Positions 9,595-19,261 of a stretch of 64,000 bases of DNA are shown here, in pieces. Numbering within the stretch: the stretch's first letter is position 1; each line of letters opens with the position of its first letter. The DNA lies in contig NZ_CP178543.1 in NCBI RefSeq assembly GCF_047276495.1, forward strand, positions 2,604,001 through 2,668,000, written 5' to 3'. Made by a program: the position numbers and the translations under genes. Below the pieces are notes generated by a model, which saw only the letters and a list, made by a program, of their open reading frames with translations, was not told the DNA's origin and did not search any database. Source of the DNA: Capilliphycus salinus. GTDB taxonomy: Bacteria; Cyanobacteriota; Cyanobacteriia; Cyanobacteriales; Microcoleaceae.

Positions 9595-11319
9595 ATGAGT
9601 CGTCTATTTTTCCCCGTCTCCGTGTTGTCTGTCGCCCTATCTGTGACATTCGCCGCCTGTAGCCCCCAAACGACCCAAAACCAAACCTCAACAGGCGATA
9701 CAGACACGTTACGCCTGTTATATTGGCAAGCGCCAACCATTTTAAACCCTCACTTGGCGACGGGGTTTAAAGACTTTGACGCCGCCCGTATTGTTTACGA
9801 ACCTTTAGCCAGTTACGATCAAAATGATCAACTCATTCCGTTTTTAGCCGCAGAAATTCCAACTGTAGAAAATGGCGGAATTGCTAAAGATGGAAAATCG
9901 GTGACTTGGAAACTCAAACAAGATGTAAAATGGGCGGATGGTGAACCATTTACGGCCGAAGATGTTGTCTTTACCTATCAGTTTATTACCAACCCCGATG
10001 TGGCGTCAGCCAGTATTGAATATTACTCAACCATTGAAAAGGTAGAAGCCCTCGATAATCATACCGTAAAAATTACCTTTAAAGATGTTAATCCCGGTTG
10101 GGCGGTGCCGTTTACGGGTCAAAATGGGATGATTTTACCCGAACATATTTTTGCTGAATATAACGGTGCCAATATTAGAGAAGCGCCCGCCAACCAAAAA
10201 CCCATCGGTACCGGCCCCTATCAAGTGGTTGAATTTAAACCGGGAGATATTATTATTTACGAACCCAATTCTAATTATTGGGATGAAGGAAAACCTTATT
10301 TTGAACGAATTGAACTCAAAGGCGGGGGCGATGCGGTTTCGGCGGCGAGGGCGGTGTTACAAACGGGGGATGCTGACTACGCTTATAATTTACAAGTGGA
10401 AGCGAATATTTTAAAACAGTTGGAAGGGGCGGGAAAAGGAAAAGTTGTGGCAAATTTTGGGCCGTATGTTGAACGAATTATGATTAATTTTACCGACCCC
10501 AACAAAGCCACCGCAGAGGGAGAACGTTCGAGTGTTGAATTTCCCCATCCTTTTTTTAGCGATAAAAAAGTGCGTCAGGCGTTTAATTTGGCGGTGGATC
10601 GCGATACCATTTCTAACCAACTCTACGGCCCGACCGGTCGGCCAACGCCTCAACTTTTGGTGGCGCCGCAAACGTATCAATCGGATAAAATTAGTTCAGA
10701 ATTTAACTTAGAAAAAGCCGCTAGTTTGTTAGATGAAGCGGGATGGAAAGATAGCAATAATAACGGAATTCGCGATAAAAATGGCGTGGAAATGCAGGTA
10801 GTTTTTCAAACTTCTGTTAATCCGGTGCGACAAAAAACGCAAGAAATTGTCAAACAAGCGTTAGAATCTATCGGAGTCGGAGTCGAACTTAAAAGTATTG
10901 ATGCCAGCGTATTCTTTTCGGGAGATCCGGCAAATACGGATACTTTAAATCATTTTTATGCCGATTTACAAATGTTTAATACCGGCAATGATAGCCCCGA
11001 TCCCCAAGCGCATATGAAATGGTGGACTTGCGAAGAAATTGCTCAAAAATCTAACAATTGGCAAAAACCGAATTATGCTCGCTATTGTAACCCGGAATAT
11101 GATCAACTATGGCAACAAGCGAGTACGGAACTCGACCCGCAAAAACGGGCGGAATTGTTTAGAAAAATGGATGAATTATTACAGGCAGATTTTGCAGTAA
11201 TTCCCCTTGTCGATCGCGCAAATACCCAAGGCGTCAGCAACCGTTTAAGCGGGGTTCAACCCTCCCCTTGGGATGCGAACACTTGGGATATTAAAAATTG
11301 GCAACGTTCATCCAATTAA
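9595..11319 (+). CDS. ABC transporter substrate-binding lipoprotein, family 5 (peptide/nickel type)
   Basis: 574 residues. A lipoprotein signal peptide ends in a lipobox with Cys22 (TFAAC), followed by a typical SBP_bac_5 fold: ILNPHLATG near the start, KDGKSVTWKLKQ and VKWADGEPFTAEDVVFTY, IGTGPYQVVE, and RQAFNLAVDR near residue 325. The family binds oligopeptides, nickel or other solutes outside the inner membrane and passes them to a DppBC-type permease. No permease or ATPase genes are adjacent, so partners are elsewhere. The gene stands alone between STRR-bearing intergenic regions. Substrate cannot be named from sequence. Confidence 0.9.
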   Translation: MSRLFFPVSVLSVALSVTFAACSPQTTQNQTSTGDTDTLRLLYWQAPTILNPHLATGFKDFDAARIVYEPLASYDQNDQLIPFLAAEIPTVENGGIAKDGKSVTWKLKQDVKWADGEPFTAEDVVFTYQFITNPDVASASIEYYSTIEKVEALDNHTVKITFKDVNPGWAVPFTGQNGMILPEHIFAEYNGANIREAPANQKPIGTGPYQVVEFKPGDIIIYEPNSNYWDEGKPYFERIELKGGGDAVSAARAVLQTGDADYAYNLQVEANILKQLEGAGKGKVVANFGPYVERIMINFTDPNKATAEGERSSVEFPHPFFSDKKVRQAFNLAVDRDTISNQLYGPTGRPTPQLLVAPQTYQSDKISSEFNLEKAASLLDEAGWKDSNNNGIRDKNGVEMQVVFQTSVNPVRQKTQEIVKQALESIGVGVELKSIDASVFFSGDPANTDTLNHFYADLQMFNTGNDSPDPQAHMKWWTCEEIAQKSNNWQKPNYARYCNPEYDQLWQQASTELDPQKRAELFRKMDELLQADFAVIPLVDRANTQGVSNRLSGVQPSPWDANTWDIKNWQRSSN

Positions 11320-11432
11320 AGCAATAGACAATAGTAGAATTCAGATCGTCTCCGATGAATCAATTATGATTATGTTGGGGCGATCCTCATTACAGTTTAC
11401 AGTTATCAATTCTCAGTATTTTCAACAATCAC

Positions 11433-11464
11433 CTGTTCACTGTTCACTGTTCACTGTTCACTGT
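11433..11464. repeat. heptanucleotide short tandem repeat (STRR-like)
   Basis: Tandem GTTCACT heptamers (about 4.5 copies) in the gap between the SBP gene and argC, which converge here. Confidence 0.75.
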
Positions 11465-11521
11465 AAGGCGCCCCAATAATACGCACGGTTGATCGAGTTT
11501 TAAATAATAAAGATACACCCA

Positions 11522-12583
11522 TTAAGGATAGAAACTCAACTTAGGCAGTCCTAAAGTTTCATCCCATCCCATCATTAAATTAAGACATTGTACACCTTGT
11601 CCGGCTTGACCTTTAATTAAATTATCAATTACCGACATCACAATGACTCGATTTGTGCGCTGATCGACTTCTACACCCAAATAACAAAGATTCGTTCCGC
11701 ACGCCCATTTTGTTTGAGGATAAGTTCCACCCGGTAACACTTTTACCCAAGGAGAATTTCGATAAAAAGCGCTGTAGATGGTAATTAAATCTTCCCGCAC
11801 CAATCCCGGATCTCGCAGCGTTGCATAAACCGTTGCTAAAATTCCCCGCACCATCGGAATTAAATGCGGTGTAAATTGAACTTTAACATCATGTCCGGCA
11901 AGATCGCTACAAATTTGTTCAATTTCGGGGGTATGGCGGTGATGTCCGGCGACTCCGTAGGCGGAAATTGCGCTATCGGCTTCTGCGTGTAAAAGATTGG
12001 TTTTCGCCTGACGTCCGCCCCCAGAGGTTCCCGATTTTGCATCAACAATGGCGCTATCGGTGGCAATTAATCCCTGTTTTAATAGCGGAGATAAAGCTAA
12101 TAAACTCGCCGTCACATAACAACCCGGACACCCAATTAATTGAGATTGAGCAATCCGATCGCGGTACAATTCCGGTAAGCCATAAACTGCGGTTGAAGCG
12201 ATCGCTTTATCATCTCGTTCTCCCCCGTACCATTTTTGATAGGTATCGAGATTAAAAAAGCGATAATCGGCCGAAAGATCGAGAACTTTACATCCCTTTT
12301 CTAACAGTTTGGGTGCCATTTTCCAGGCCAAACCATTGGGGAGAGATAAAAACACCACGTCACACTGATTGGCGATGTGATCCAAATCAATTGGCTCGAC
12401 CATTAAATCAATGCAGTGACTCAAGTGAGGATATAAAGTATAAAAAGGTTTTCCCGCACTGCTATCTCCTCCGAGATAGACAATTTTCACGTTGGGATGA
12501 TCTTGGAGTAAACGCACCAGTTGAACGCCACCATAACCGGACGCCCCAACTATCCCCACCCTTACTTGTTCTGCATCTCCCAT
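11522..12583 (-). CDS. argC: N-acetyl-gamma-glutamyl-phosphate reductase
   Basis: 353 residues, normal for cyanobacterial ArgC. N-terminal NAD(P) fold VGIVGASGYGG, catalytic Cys in GCPGCYVTAS, and the later HRHTPEIEQ and PMVRGILATVY segments identify the enzyme that reduces N-acetylglutamyl phosphate to the semialdehyde in arginine synthesis. ATG 12583 is chosen because AGGAG lies 9 nt upstream and it starts right before the Rossmann motif; an in-frame TTG at 12616 would add 11 residues and overlaps that site. Monocistronic, convergent with the peptide-binding lipoprotein gene. Confidence 0.95.
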   Translation of the reverse strand: MGDAEQVRVGIVGASGYGGVQLVRLLQDHPNVKIVYLGGDSSAGKPFYTLYPHLSHCIDLMVEPIDLDHIANQCDVVFLSLPNGLAWKMAPKLLEKGCKVLDLSADYRFFNLDTYQKWYGGERDDKAIASTAVYGLPELYRDRIAQSQLIGCPGCYVTASLLALSPLLKQGLIATDSAIVDAKSGTSGGGRQAKTNLLHAEADSAISAYGVAGHHRHTPEIEQICSDLAGHDVKVQFTPHLIPMVRGILATVYATLRDPGLVREDLITIYSAFYRNSPWVKVLPGGTYPQTKWACGTNLCYLGVEVDQRTNRVIVMSVIDNLIKGQAGQGVQCLNLMMGWDETLGLPKLSFYP

Positions 12584-12743
12584 ATTTTTGAACTCCTGTG
12601 TGATGTGAGACAACAATAACCTAGTTGTTGACGCATTTTAGTATCAAACTGCTATATGATGCCGTATTTTGTTCCCATTTGGCGACTAGAATTGTAAATT
12701 ACTAATTTACAATATCATCCCAGTTGCTCGACGGTGGCGCTCG

Positions 12744-13961
12744 TTACAGATGGAATCCGATCTCTTGTAGGGTTTGCCGGAGGCGTTGGGCTTCGATGGG
12801 ATCGCTTTTTTGGTAGAAGGCGATCGCGGTTTTGAAGGCTTCTAAACCGCTGAGGACTTTACCCGCACTTAAAAGGGCGACACCCAAATTCTGATAGGCT
12901 TCTGGATAGTTGGGATCGAGTTGAATGGCTTTTTGATAGGCGGCGATCGCTTCGGGATAGTCTCCCATTGCTCTGAGGGTCATACCCAAGTTATAGTATC
13001 CTTGGACGAAATTCGGATCGGTTTTCAAGGTGGTTTCATAGGCGGCTTTTGCTTCGAGTAAATGTCCGGTATCTTTTAACAAATTGCCCAAATTGTTGTA
13101 AGCGCCGAGTTTGAGTTGCGGTAAAATATTCGCCTTGATCGCCATTTCATAATGGTGTTTGGCTTCGGCGAGATTTTGTTTTTTTCGATGGGCAATTCCG
13201 AGATGATAATGGAGTTCATACAACAGAGAATCATCCGCCTCTCCCGGCTGATATTTGGCATAAATATTCAGTTGGTTGAGTCCTTTGGTTAGCAACTCCA
13301 AGCCCTTAGAAAAATCTCCCATTTCTACATATAAGGCACCCAATTTACTGGCGACATAGGGATCGCTCGGTTGTTGGGCGAGATAGCGTTGCATCGCTTG
13401 TTTGGCGATTTGTTGTTTATTGCGTCGGGCGATGGTATCGGCTTGATATCCTTCGTGTAAAATAGCAACGTCGGGTAAAGAGCCGATTTTCCAGCGGCAT
13501 TCTTGTTTTAAAATCTGGCTGACACTATCATCAACCAGAGCATGGTAGGGACGATTAAACTGGATTTGGGGATGGTTTCTAAACAACCTAGAAACTAAGG
13601 AATAAGGGGATTGAGAGGCCCTAATTTCTTGTCTGACCAAGTTAATCATCAAACAATTTTCTTGGGCGATCGCTTGTTTAATTTGAGGAACAATGCTAGG
13701 AACTAATCGTTCATCTGCATCCAACACTAAAATCCAATTCCCCGTGACATATTTTAAGGCGACATTGCGAGCGGCGGCAAAGTCATCGCACCAGTCAAAA
13801 TAATAAACTTGCGCCCCCCATTCTTTAGCAATTTCGGCGGTTCTATCGGTTGAACCCGTATCAACGACCACCATCTCATCGACAACACCCTTGACGCTTT
13901 GGAGACATTGCGCTAAGTTCTCCTGTTCGTTTTTAACAATCATGCAAAAACTTAAACTCAT
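12744..13961 (-). CDS. family 2 glycosyltransferase with C-terminal TPR repeats
   Basis: 405 residues. Residues 1-95 carry a GT2 fold: SFCMIVKNEQENLAQCL, VVDTGSTDRT and LDADERL with the DxD-type metal site. From about residue 190 on there are tetratricopeptide repeats (for example NLGMTLRAMGDYPEAIAAYQ and the following NLGVALLSAGK). Such GT2-TPR proteins transfer sugars from nucleotide sugars to glycans or proteins in the cytoplasm; the TPR part likely binds a partner or acceptor. No membrane segment is seen. Acceptor unknown. Downstream of the fasciclin gene but separated from it by a terminator. Confidence 0.88.
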   Translation of the reverse strand: MSLSFCMIVKNEQENLAQCLQSVKGVVDEMVVVDTGSTDRTAEIAKEWGAQVYYFDWCDDFAAARNVALKYVTGNWILVLDADERLVPSIVPQIKQAIAQENCLMINLVRQEIRASQSPYSLVSRLFRNHPQIQFNRPYHALVDDSVSQILKQECRWKIGSLPDVAILHEGYQADTIARRNKQQIAKQAMQRYLAQQPSDPYVASKLGALYVEMGDFSKGLELLTKGLNQLNIYAKYQPGEADDSLLYELHYHLGIAHRKKQNLAEAKHHYEMAIKANILPQLKLGAYNNLGNLLKDTGHLLEAKAAYETTLKTDPNFVQGYYNLGMTLRAMGDYPEAIAAYQKAIQLDPNYPEAYQNLGVALLSAGKVLSGLEAFKTAIAFYQKSDPIEAQRLRQTLQEIGFHL

Positions 13962-14152
13962 AGACTCAATTGTTTTTTTACTTCAGTTTTGGACTCAATA
14001 GAGAATAGTCTAACCTTTTATCAATCTATCTTTTGACTGAAAACAGCTAGAATATTTTTCCATGAAAAACCCCCACTACTATTAATAACGTAATGGGGTA
14101 GCCTTTTATTGAATCATAGATGACAAATCAAAAAATAGAATTCGAGAACCCC

Positions 14153-14197
14153 AAAAAAACCCCGTTCGCGATCGCTCGCCTGACGGGGTTTTTTTAC
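14153..14197 (-). terminator. intrinsic terminator of the fasciclin gene
   Basis: Arms AAAACCCCGT and ACGGGGTTTT surround a GC-rich loop containing a GCGATCGC octamer; T tracts lie on both strands, so it may stop transcription in both directions. It sits 28 bp past the stop of the fasciclin gene. Confidence 0.8.
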
Positions 14198-14224
14198 CTT
14201 TTTGATCTAAATCTCTGGCTGAAA

Positions 14225-14779
14225 CTATTCCGGTAGAATCACCTGATCGATCACATGAATCACACCGTTACTCGCCGGAACATCTGCTTTAATGACGTTG
14301 GCTTCGTCAACCATCACGCCGGAATCAACTTTAACCGTAACGGCGCTTCCTTGAACGGTTTGCACTTCGCCTGACTGGAGTTCGCCAGAGGTGACGCGAC
14401 CGGGAACCACATGATAGGTTAAAATCGCAACTAATTTATCTTTATTCTCGGGTTGGAGTAGTTCTTCTAAGGTGCCTTCGGGTAAAGCCTGAAATGCTTC
14501 ATCTGTGGGAGCAAAGACGGTAAATGGTCCGTCTCCTTTGAGGACATCCACTAAACCTGCGGCTTCTAAAGCTTGGGCTAAAATGGTGAATTGGCCTGCA
14601 CTGGTGGCGGTTTCAACAATATCTCCGGCTGCGGCTTGGGTTTGTCCGCTTTGAGAGGTTTCGGGACTGGGGCCGCCACCTGCTTTTACAGTTTCGGGTA
14701 AACCGATGAGGGTCGTTGCGGCGATCAGACCGACGAAAGCAGCAGATTTGAATCCCTGGAAACCATGAAAAAATGTCAT
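14225..14779 (-). CDS. secreted fasciclin (FAS1) domain protein
   Basis: 184 residues. A signal peptide spans about residues 10-33 (hydrophobic AAFVGLIAATTLIG, cleavage near VKA), then a low-complexity linker, then one FAS1 domain with TILAQALEAAGLVDVLKG, GPFTVFAPTDEAF, LTYHVVPG and NGVIHVIDQVILP. FAS1 domains mediate adhesion or cell-envelope contacts; single-domain secreted forms are common in cyanobacteria. GGAG lies just before ATG. Monocistronic with a strong terminator. Confidence 0.93.
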   Translation of the reverse strand: MTFFHGFQGFKSAAFVGLIAATTLIGLPETVKAGGGPSPETSQSGQTQAAAGDIVETATSAGQFTILAQALEAAGLVDVLKGDGPFTVFAPTDEAFQALPEGTLEELLQPENKDKLVAILTYHVVPGRVTSGELQSGEVQTVQGSAVTVKVDSGVMVDEANVIKADVPASNGVIHVIDQVILPE

Positions 14780-14975
14780 AGGAACTCCCCGACTTTTGTT
14801 GTAAATATTTGTGAAAGCAATATTTAAGATTGTTCACAAAATATCAACAAATGTCAAGAGTATTCAGCGAAAATTTTTCCAACTCTTTCTTCGGAGAGAG
14901 TTATTGAAAAATCCAAATTTTGCTTTAGACTTTGTTGGGCGTTGTTTGGTTCAAATATGGGGTTTATTACAAGCC

Positions 14976-15053
14976 AAAAACCCGGTTTCTGTGAGAAACC
15001 GGGTTTTTTTAGTCCCTATAAACGCGATTTCTGTGAGAAACCGGGTTTTTTTA
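14976..15053. repeat. AAACCCGGTTTCT palindromes (one full, one half copy)
   Basis: Full palindrome AAACCCGGTTTCT-GTG-AGAAACCGGGTTT at 14976-15010 and a second half copy at 15028-15053, both ending in T runs. The same element recurs at 37074, 41441, 45625 and 57211. It can serve as a terminator for the MBL-fold gene or mark a mobile REP-like family. Confidence 0.75.
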
Positions 15054-15078
15054 TCTCAATTAAATTCCAATAGATTCT

Positions 15079-15909
15079 TTAAGAATTTCCGGGTTCTGTT
15101 GTAGAATTTACCGTTGAACCGTTCCCATACTGATAACTCAAAACTCCAATCACCGAACCTTCTGAGGGCAAACTTCCGGGTTGAAAAGTAACCGTATCGC
15201 TGGCAATTCTCTGCACGGGAGTTTCCCCCATGACTTGCAGAAAATTATCTAACGGGACCAGATCGCAAGTTGCGGGATCGGCCGCATCGGTTTTATAGTG
15301 CATGGGAATCACAACTCTCGGCTTGAGGGTTTGAATGGTTTGTTTGGCTTCTTCGGGGGTGTAAGACTTCGGTCCGCCACCGACGGGAACAAACATCACA
15401 TCGGGACGGCCAATCAAAATTCGTTCCTCGATATCAATCGGTCCGGCGAGTCCTCCGAGATGTAGAATTTTAATTCCGCCTTGGTTCCACATCCAAGCCA
15501 CATTTGTTCCGAACCGGCGTCCTTGTTGGCGATCTTTAATTGTGCGAATGCCTTGAATTTGAGTCCCGTTGAACTGATAAACTCCGGGTTCGTAGAGTAA
15601 CGCCGGATTTCCTGAAAATCCATCAACTGAACCTTCATCGAGTAGGCGACTACTAATTAACACCAAGTCCGTATTTACTTTTGGGTTGCGATATCCGGCG
15701 GTACAACCAATTTGACGGAAGGGGTTAATTAAAACTCGTAAACCGCCCCCTGTAAATAAATAACAAGTATGACCGAGCCAGCGTACTGTTAAACCATTGG
15801 CGGAATTGGGAGTTTGAGCAATAGCAGACAGCGAGCGGGAAATCCCAATCGTGGTAAAACTTGCTAAGGCACCGGTTTGAACCAGACGGATAAATTTTCG
15901 CCGTTTCAT
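15079..15909 (-). CDS. exported MBL-fold (UlaG-like) metal-dependent hydrolase
   Basis: 276 residues. N-terminus KRRKFIRLVQTGALASFTT resembles a Tat signal. The body is a shortened metallo-beta-lactamase fold of the UlaG-like type: WLGHTCYLF, LINPFRQIGC, ILHLGGLAG, DVMFVPVGGG and VVIPMHYKTD. The full HxHxDH cluster is not obvious in the second motif (ISSRLLDEG where SHxHxDH is usual), so catalysis may be altered or lost. Predicted outside the cytoplasm. No operon partner; substrate unknown. Confidence 0.82.
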   Translation of the reverse strand: MKRRKFIRLVQTGALASFTTIGISRSLSAIAQTPNSANGLTVRWLGHTCYLFTGGGLRVLINPFRQIGCTAGYRNPKVNTDLVLISSRLLDEGSVDGFSGNPALLYEPGVYQFNGTQIQGIRTIKDRQQGRRFGTNVAWMWNQGGIKILHLGGLAGPIDIEERILIGRPDVMFVPVGGGPKSYTPEEAKQTIQTLKPRVVIPMHYKTDAADPATCDLVPLDNFLQVMGETPVQRIASDTVTFQPGSLPSEGSVIGVLSYQYGNGSTVNSTTEPGNS

Positions 15910-15963
15910 AGAAAACGCGGATAAAAAATCAAGGGTAGATCAGATCACTAAGCGCTAAATTTC

Positions 15964-16551
15964 CTACAGCGATCGCAGAAAATTCTTTAAGAGCAGTTTA
16001 CCACTGGTGGTTAAAATACTCTCTGGATGAAACTGGACGCCTTGCAGGTGAGGATAGTTCCGATGCTGCACGGCCATGATCGTTCCATCATCTACCCAAG
16101 CGGTAATTTCTAACACTTCCGGGCAAGTTTGACGGTCAATCACCAAACTATGATAGCGGGTTGCGGTCAAAGGAGTTTCTAAACCTTCAAAAACCCCCTG
16201 TCCGGTATGATGAACTTGAGAAATTTTACCGTGCATGAGTTCGGGTGCCGAGACAATGTTTCCGCCAAAGACTTGACCCAGACTTTGATGACCCAAACAG
16301 ACGCCCAAAATCGGCATTTGTGGCCCCAAACGTTCGATCAACTCTAGAGAAATTCCCGCATCTTCGGGACGACCCGGCCCCGGAGAAATCACCACACCGT
16401 CGGGTTGCATCTCGTTGATTTGCTCAACGGTAATTTCATCGTTGCGATAGACGCGAACATCTTGAGCCACAGGGAATTCTGCACCCAGTTCACCTAAATA
16501 TTGGACAATGTTGTAGGTGAAGCTGTCATAATTATCAATCACAATAATCAA
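15964..16551 (-). CDS. trpG: anthranilate/aminodeoxychorismate synthase glutamine amidotransferase subunit
   Basis: 195 residues, class I glutamine amidotransferase: IVIDNYDSFTYNIVQYLGEL, oxyanion loop ISPGPGRPEDAG, nucleophile Cys in GVCLGHQSLGQ, and the His/Glu pair in GVQFHPESI. It supplies ammonia to TrpE (or PabB) for tryptophan or folate synthesis. The start is TTG at 16551: the family begins MIIVIDNYDS, AGGAG stands 8 nt upstream, and the TTG overlaps the TGA of the upstream dgkA-type gene (TTGA), so translation is coupled. TrpG versus PabA cannot be separated by eye. Confidence 0.93.
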   Translation of the reverse strand: MIIVIDNYDSFTYNIVQYLGELGAEFPVAQDVRVYRNDEITVEQINEMQPDGVVISPGPGRPEDAGISLELIERLGPQMPILGVCLGHQSLGQVFGGNIVSAPELMHGKISQVHHTGQGVFEGLETPLTATRYHSLVIDRQTCPEVLEITAWVDDGTIMAVQHRNYPHLQGVQFHPESILTTSGKLLLKNFLRSL

Positions 16552-17075
16552 GACGATACTCCTGCTGTGATTAACCCCAGTTGTACCAGTAGGGGAGGAA
16601 GCAACAACACCGTTGCCACCAATAAGGCGGCGAGGGCAAAGATTAACACCGCACCGGCGGCGCAGTCTTTGGCCACTTTTGCCAGTTCGTGGTAGGACTG
16701 ACCGACGGTTAAATCAACAACGGATTCAATCGCGGTATTTAACAGTTCCATTGCCATCACTGCTCCAATGGTTAAACCGATCACCGCTAATTTTACCGAA
16801 GACAGGTGTAAAAAAAAGCCCAAGCCGATGGCGAGGGTGCCGATGACGGTATGAATGCGAAAATTGCGTTGGGTTTTGTAGGCGTAGGTGATGCCCGTCC
16901 AGGCATATCGGAAACTCACCAACAGGTTAGAAGCAACGGTCCAAGAAGAACTGGAGCGACTCTGAGTTGAACTTACCGGAGGTTCGGGAGCGCTTGTTAC
17001 CTTGGCGGAACGATGGTGAGGTACGGAAACCAGTCTGGCTTGCAGGGGTGCTACAGAGCGTTCATTTAGATTCAT
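16548..17075 (-). CDS. dgkA: diacylglycerol/undecaprenol kinase family protein
   Basis: 175 residues. An N-terminal 50-residue Ser/Pro-rich extension precedes a DgkA-type membrane domain with three helices: SFRYAWTGITYAYKTQRNFRIH, then MELLNTAIESVVDL, the catalytic family motif, then AKDCAAGAVLIFALAA. Gram-positive and cyanobacterial members phosphorylate undecaprenol or diacylglycerol in the inner membrane. The stop overlaps the trpG start, an arrangement suggesting an operon though the pathways are unrelated. Confidence 0.9.
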   Translation of the reverse strand: MNLNERSVAPLQARLVSVPHHRSAKVTSAPEPPVSSTQSRSSSSWTVASNLLVSFRYAWTGITYAYKTQRNFRIHTVIGTLAIGLGFFLHLSSVKLAVIGLTIGAVMAMELLNTAIESVVDLTVGQSYHELAKVAKDCAAGAVLIFALAALLVATVLLLPPLLVQLGLITAGVSS

Positions 17076-17313
17076 TCGTAAAATATCCTTCAGTCTGTGC
17101 GTTTGAAATATTCAGATCAATAATTTTGCTATTGATGTTTGAAAAAATTTAACACGTTATTTCAAGAAACTTAACAGCTTGTGACAAATTTAACCGGGGT
17201 GAGATCGGTGTTTACGGATGGTGTGATATTTTTCTGAGTGCAGGTCTGAGAATTTAAGCTGAGTAATGAGTAAAGGTTTCATTGGGCGAGTTCACTCCTG
17301 TTTTACACTGTTT

Positions 17314-17928
17314 TTACAGGTCTTTTCCTTCCTCTACGGCCACAGTCGGCGAATATTCCGCTAAATTTACGTTTCCGATAATAGCCCCGTTCACCTCTAA
17401 ACCGGCGGCTTGCAGCAGGATCACCTGTTGGTTTAACATCGCCAGTAGCGCCTTTGGGTCAGGATGATCCCAACCGAGCAGATGCAAAAGTCCGTGAGAC
17501 GCCAGCCATGCTAACTCTATTTTTAATGAATGCCCTTGTTTTTTGGCTTGTTGGTTGGCTGTTTCGACAGATATGACAATATCACCCAGATAAAGAGATT
17601 CTGATGAGAATGCCTCATCCGTTGGCAGGGGAGGGCAATCTACATCCAATGTAGCAAAGGCTAAGACATCTGTCGGTGCATCTAGGGAACGATATTCGGC
17701 GTTGAGGCGTTGGATCTCCGTATCATCCGTAAGACGCAGGCTTAACTCGTAACTTGCCGCTTGCGGAATATTCGGATTAAGATTTTCTAACCACTGGGTG
17801 AACCATTGTTCCCATGTTTCGGGGGAAATGGGAGACGAACCGGTTTCTGGAGTCCGATGGGTCGGCGGTGACTCCTCGCTCAACCAAAAACAGTCTTGAA
17901 TATTAACGTACAGTGAAACTTGACTCAT
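17314..17928 (-). CDS. ybeY: endoribonuclease YbeY, rRNA maturation factor
   Basis: About 204 residues. The zinc-binding signature HGLLHLLGWDHPD is clear, preceded by LRLTDDTEIQRLN and the APTDVLAFATLD segment typical of YbeY. The enzyme takes part in 16S rRNA 3'-end processing and ribosome quality control. ATG 17928 (MSQVSLYVNIQD) fits the family N-terminus; GTG 17949 with GAGGG upstream or TTG 17973 would add 7 or 15 residues. In many cyanobacteria ybeY precedes dgkA and trpG, and that order is kept here. Confidence 0.93.
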   Translation of the reverse strand: MSQVSLYVNIQDCFWLSEESPPTHRTPETGSSPISPETWEQWFTQWLENLNPNIPQAASYELSLRLTDDTEIQRLNAEYRSLDAPTDVLAFATLDVDCPPLPTDEAFSSESLYLGDIVISVETANQQAKKQGHSLKIELAWLASHGLLHLLGWDHPDPKALLAMLNQQVILLQAAGLEVNGAIIGNVNLAEYSPTVAVEEGKDL

Positions 17929-18081
17929 GGATGACAAACCGATGCTCACTGATTCCCTCGCAATTATAAGCAATAAAGAGGGGAAAGTTTATAAAAAAAT
18001 TCTCAAATTCACATTCTAAATTTTTTGCAAAATTTGTGACGTTTTAATCTTTCCCCTCCCTGCCTTCGCGAGAATTTCCCG

Positions 18082-18288
18082 CTATCGGGTAATATAAGAT
18101 ACGCCGATCAGGAAACCTAACAGGGCGATGGTTGTTAAGGAAAAGTGAAATAAAGATTTACTTCCTTTTCTGACCATATTTCGCATTGCCAGTTTCACAT
18201 AACTCGGCTGCGGTTCGGCGGGTTTTTGACTCTCGGCAACTTCGGGCGTTTGGGTCGGTGTAGAAGATTGAGAAGATGTTGAACTCAT
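18082..18288 (-). CDS. small conserved cyanobacterial membrane protein (DUF3285-like)
   Basis: 68 residues: a Ser/Thr/Pro/Gln-rich N-terminal 28, then SYVKLAMRNMVRKGSKSLFHF and a single C-terminal membrane helix (LTTIALLGFLIGVSYI). The SYVKLAMRNMVRKG block matches what I recall of the DUF3285 family of short cyanobacterial proteins; role unknown. The following 134 bp to the next gene show no feature. Confidence 0.72.
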   Translation of the reverse strand: MSSTSSQSSTPTQTPEVAESQKPAEPQPSYVKLAMRNMVRKGSKSLFHFSLTTIALLGFLIGVSYITR

Positions 18289-18422
18289 ATCAAAATTGAT
18301 GATTATTTTACTAAAAGGTCTATGGAAAGATTGGATTGGGAGACTAGCAAATATATTAACGATTTTATCCTTTTTTTGCTAGTTCCGGTTTTTTAGTTCG
18401 TCGGTGTCGCGATCGCTAAAAA

Positions 18423-19007
18423 TTACTTCTCGGTTTCTACCAACTCAATTGTAATCTCATTGATCGGTTTGCGTTTGAGTTCAACTGACTCCGATCGCGG
18501 AAGTAAATTAAAGACTTCCCGAAACTTATCGTCAACTTTTTCAAACGCCACCAAACCCACTTCATCTAATACCACTTCTCCAGATTGATCGATTAAAACG
18601 GTTTCCGGTACAAAACCTCTATAATAGTGGGCGGGATCGGTGGGATCTTCTGGAGTTTCGGCGGCGATCGCATCCACATTCACCGGAATAATATCGGCCG
18701 CCCTGCCGTAAAATTGTTGTAGGCGTGATACCGTTGTCGCAAATTGTTTGCAGTCGCGACTGTCATCGAGAAAAAAGACCAACAAAGCCGGTTTTGAACG
18801 GTTTATAGACTCCGCGAGGGTGACTCGGGGGGGAACCAGAGATCCATTTCCCCCATACAGGGCGAAAATATTGCCATCAAAGCGATCGTCATCGATATTC
18901 GCCGAAGCCGGGGAAATACCCATTATAAGCCCCAGACTCAGCGTTAGACAAAAGACAGCCAGACGAGTCCAAAAAATGCGCCCCAGACGGCTTAGAAGCG
19001 GTTTGAA
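18423..19007 (-). CDS. thylakoid photosystem I accumulation factor-like thioredoxin-fold protein
   Basis: About 194 residues. Signal-like N-terminus (RLAVFCLTLSLGLIMG, cleavage near ASA), then DDRFDGNIFALYGGNGSLVPP, a thioredoxin-like core LLVFFLDDSRDCKQFATTV, PVNVDAI, and FVPETVLIDQSGEVV with the cis-Pro strand. The WCxxC active site is replaced by DSRDC, as in the Slr1796 family needed for PSI accumulation, so it is unlikely to be a classical oxidoreductase. ATG 19007 is chosen because it starts the signal peptide; ATG 19037 would add 10 residues. Confidence 0.78.
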   Translation of the reverse strand, partial: FKPLLSRLGRIFWTRLAVFCLTLSLGLIMGISPASANIDDDRFDGNIFALYGGNGSLVPPRVTLAESINRSKPALLVFFLDDSRDCKQFATTVSRLQQFYGRAADIIPVNVDAIAAETPEDPTDPAHYYRGFVPETVLIDQSGEVVLDEVGLVAFEKVDDKFREVFNLLPRSESVELKRKPINEITIELVETEK

Positions 19008-19261
19008 CATTGGAGAATCAGGGTTGAAAACAATCATCAATTCGTCGATAGCCAGTAGGCAATTGTGAGCTTATACTATTGTTAGGTTTTCTTTGATTCT
19101 TGTAAAGGCGCGATCGCATTTTATCCGCCCGGGTTCACTGGACTGTTCTTTTCTTGTCCGTTTTTGGTGAAATCCAGATTTTTACTGTATCTTTTCAACG
19201 GCTGTTTTTGTAGCCGTGACAACTTGTTTTTAGCCTTAACATTATTATTCCCCGATCTCTT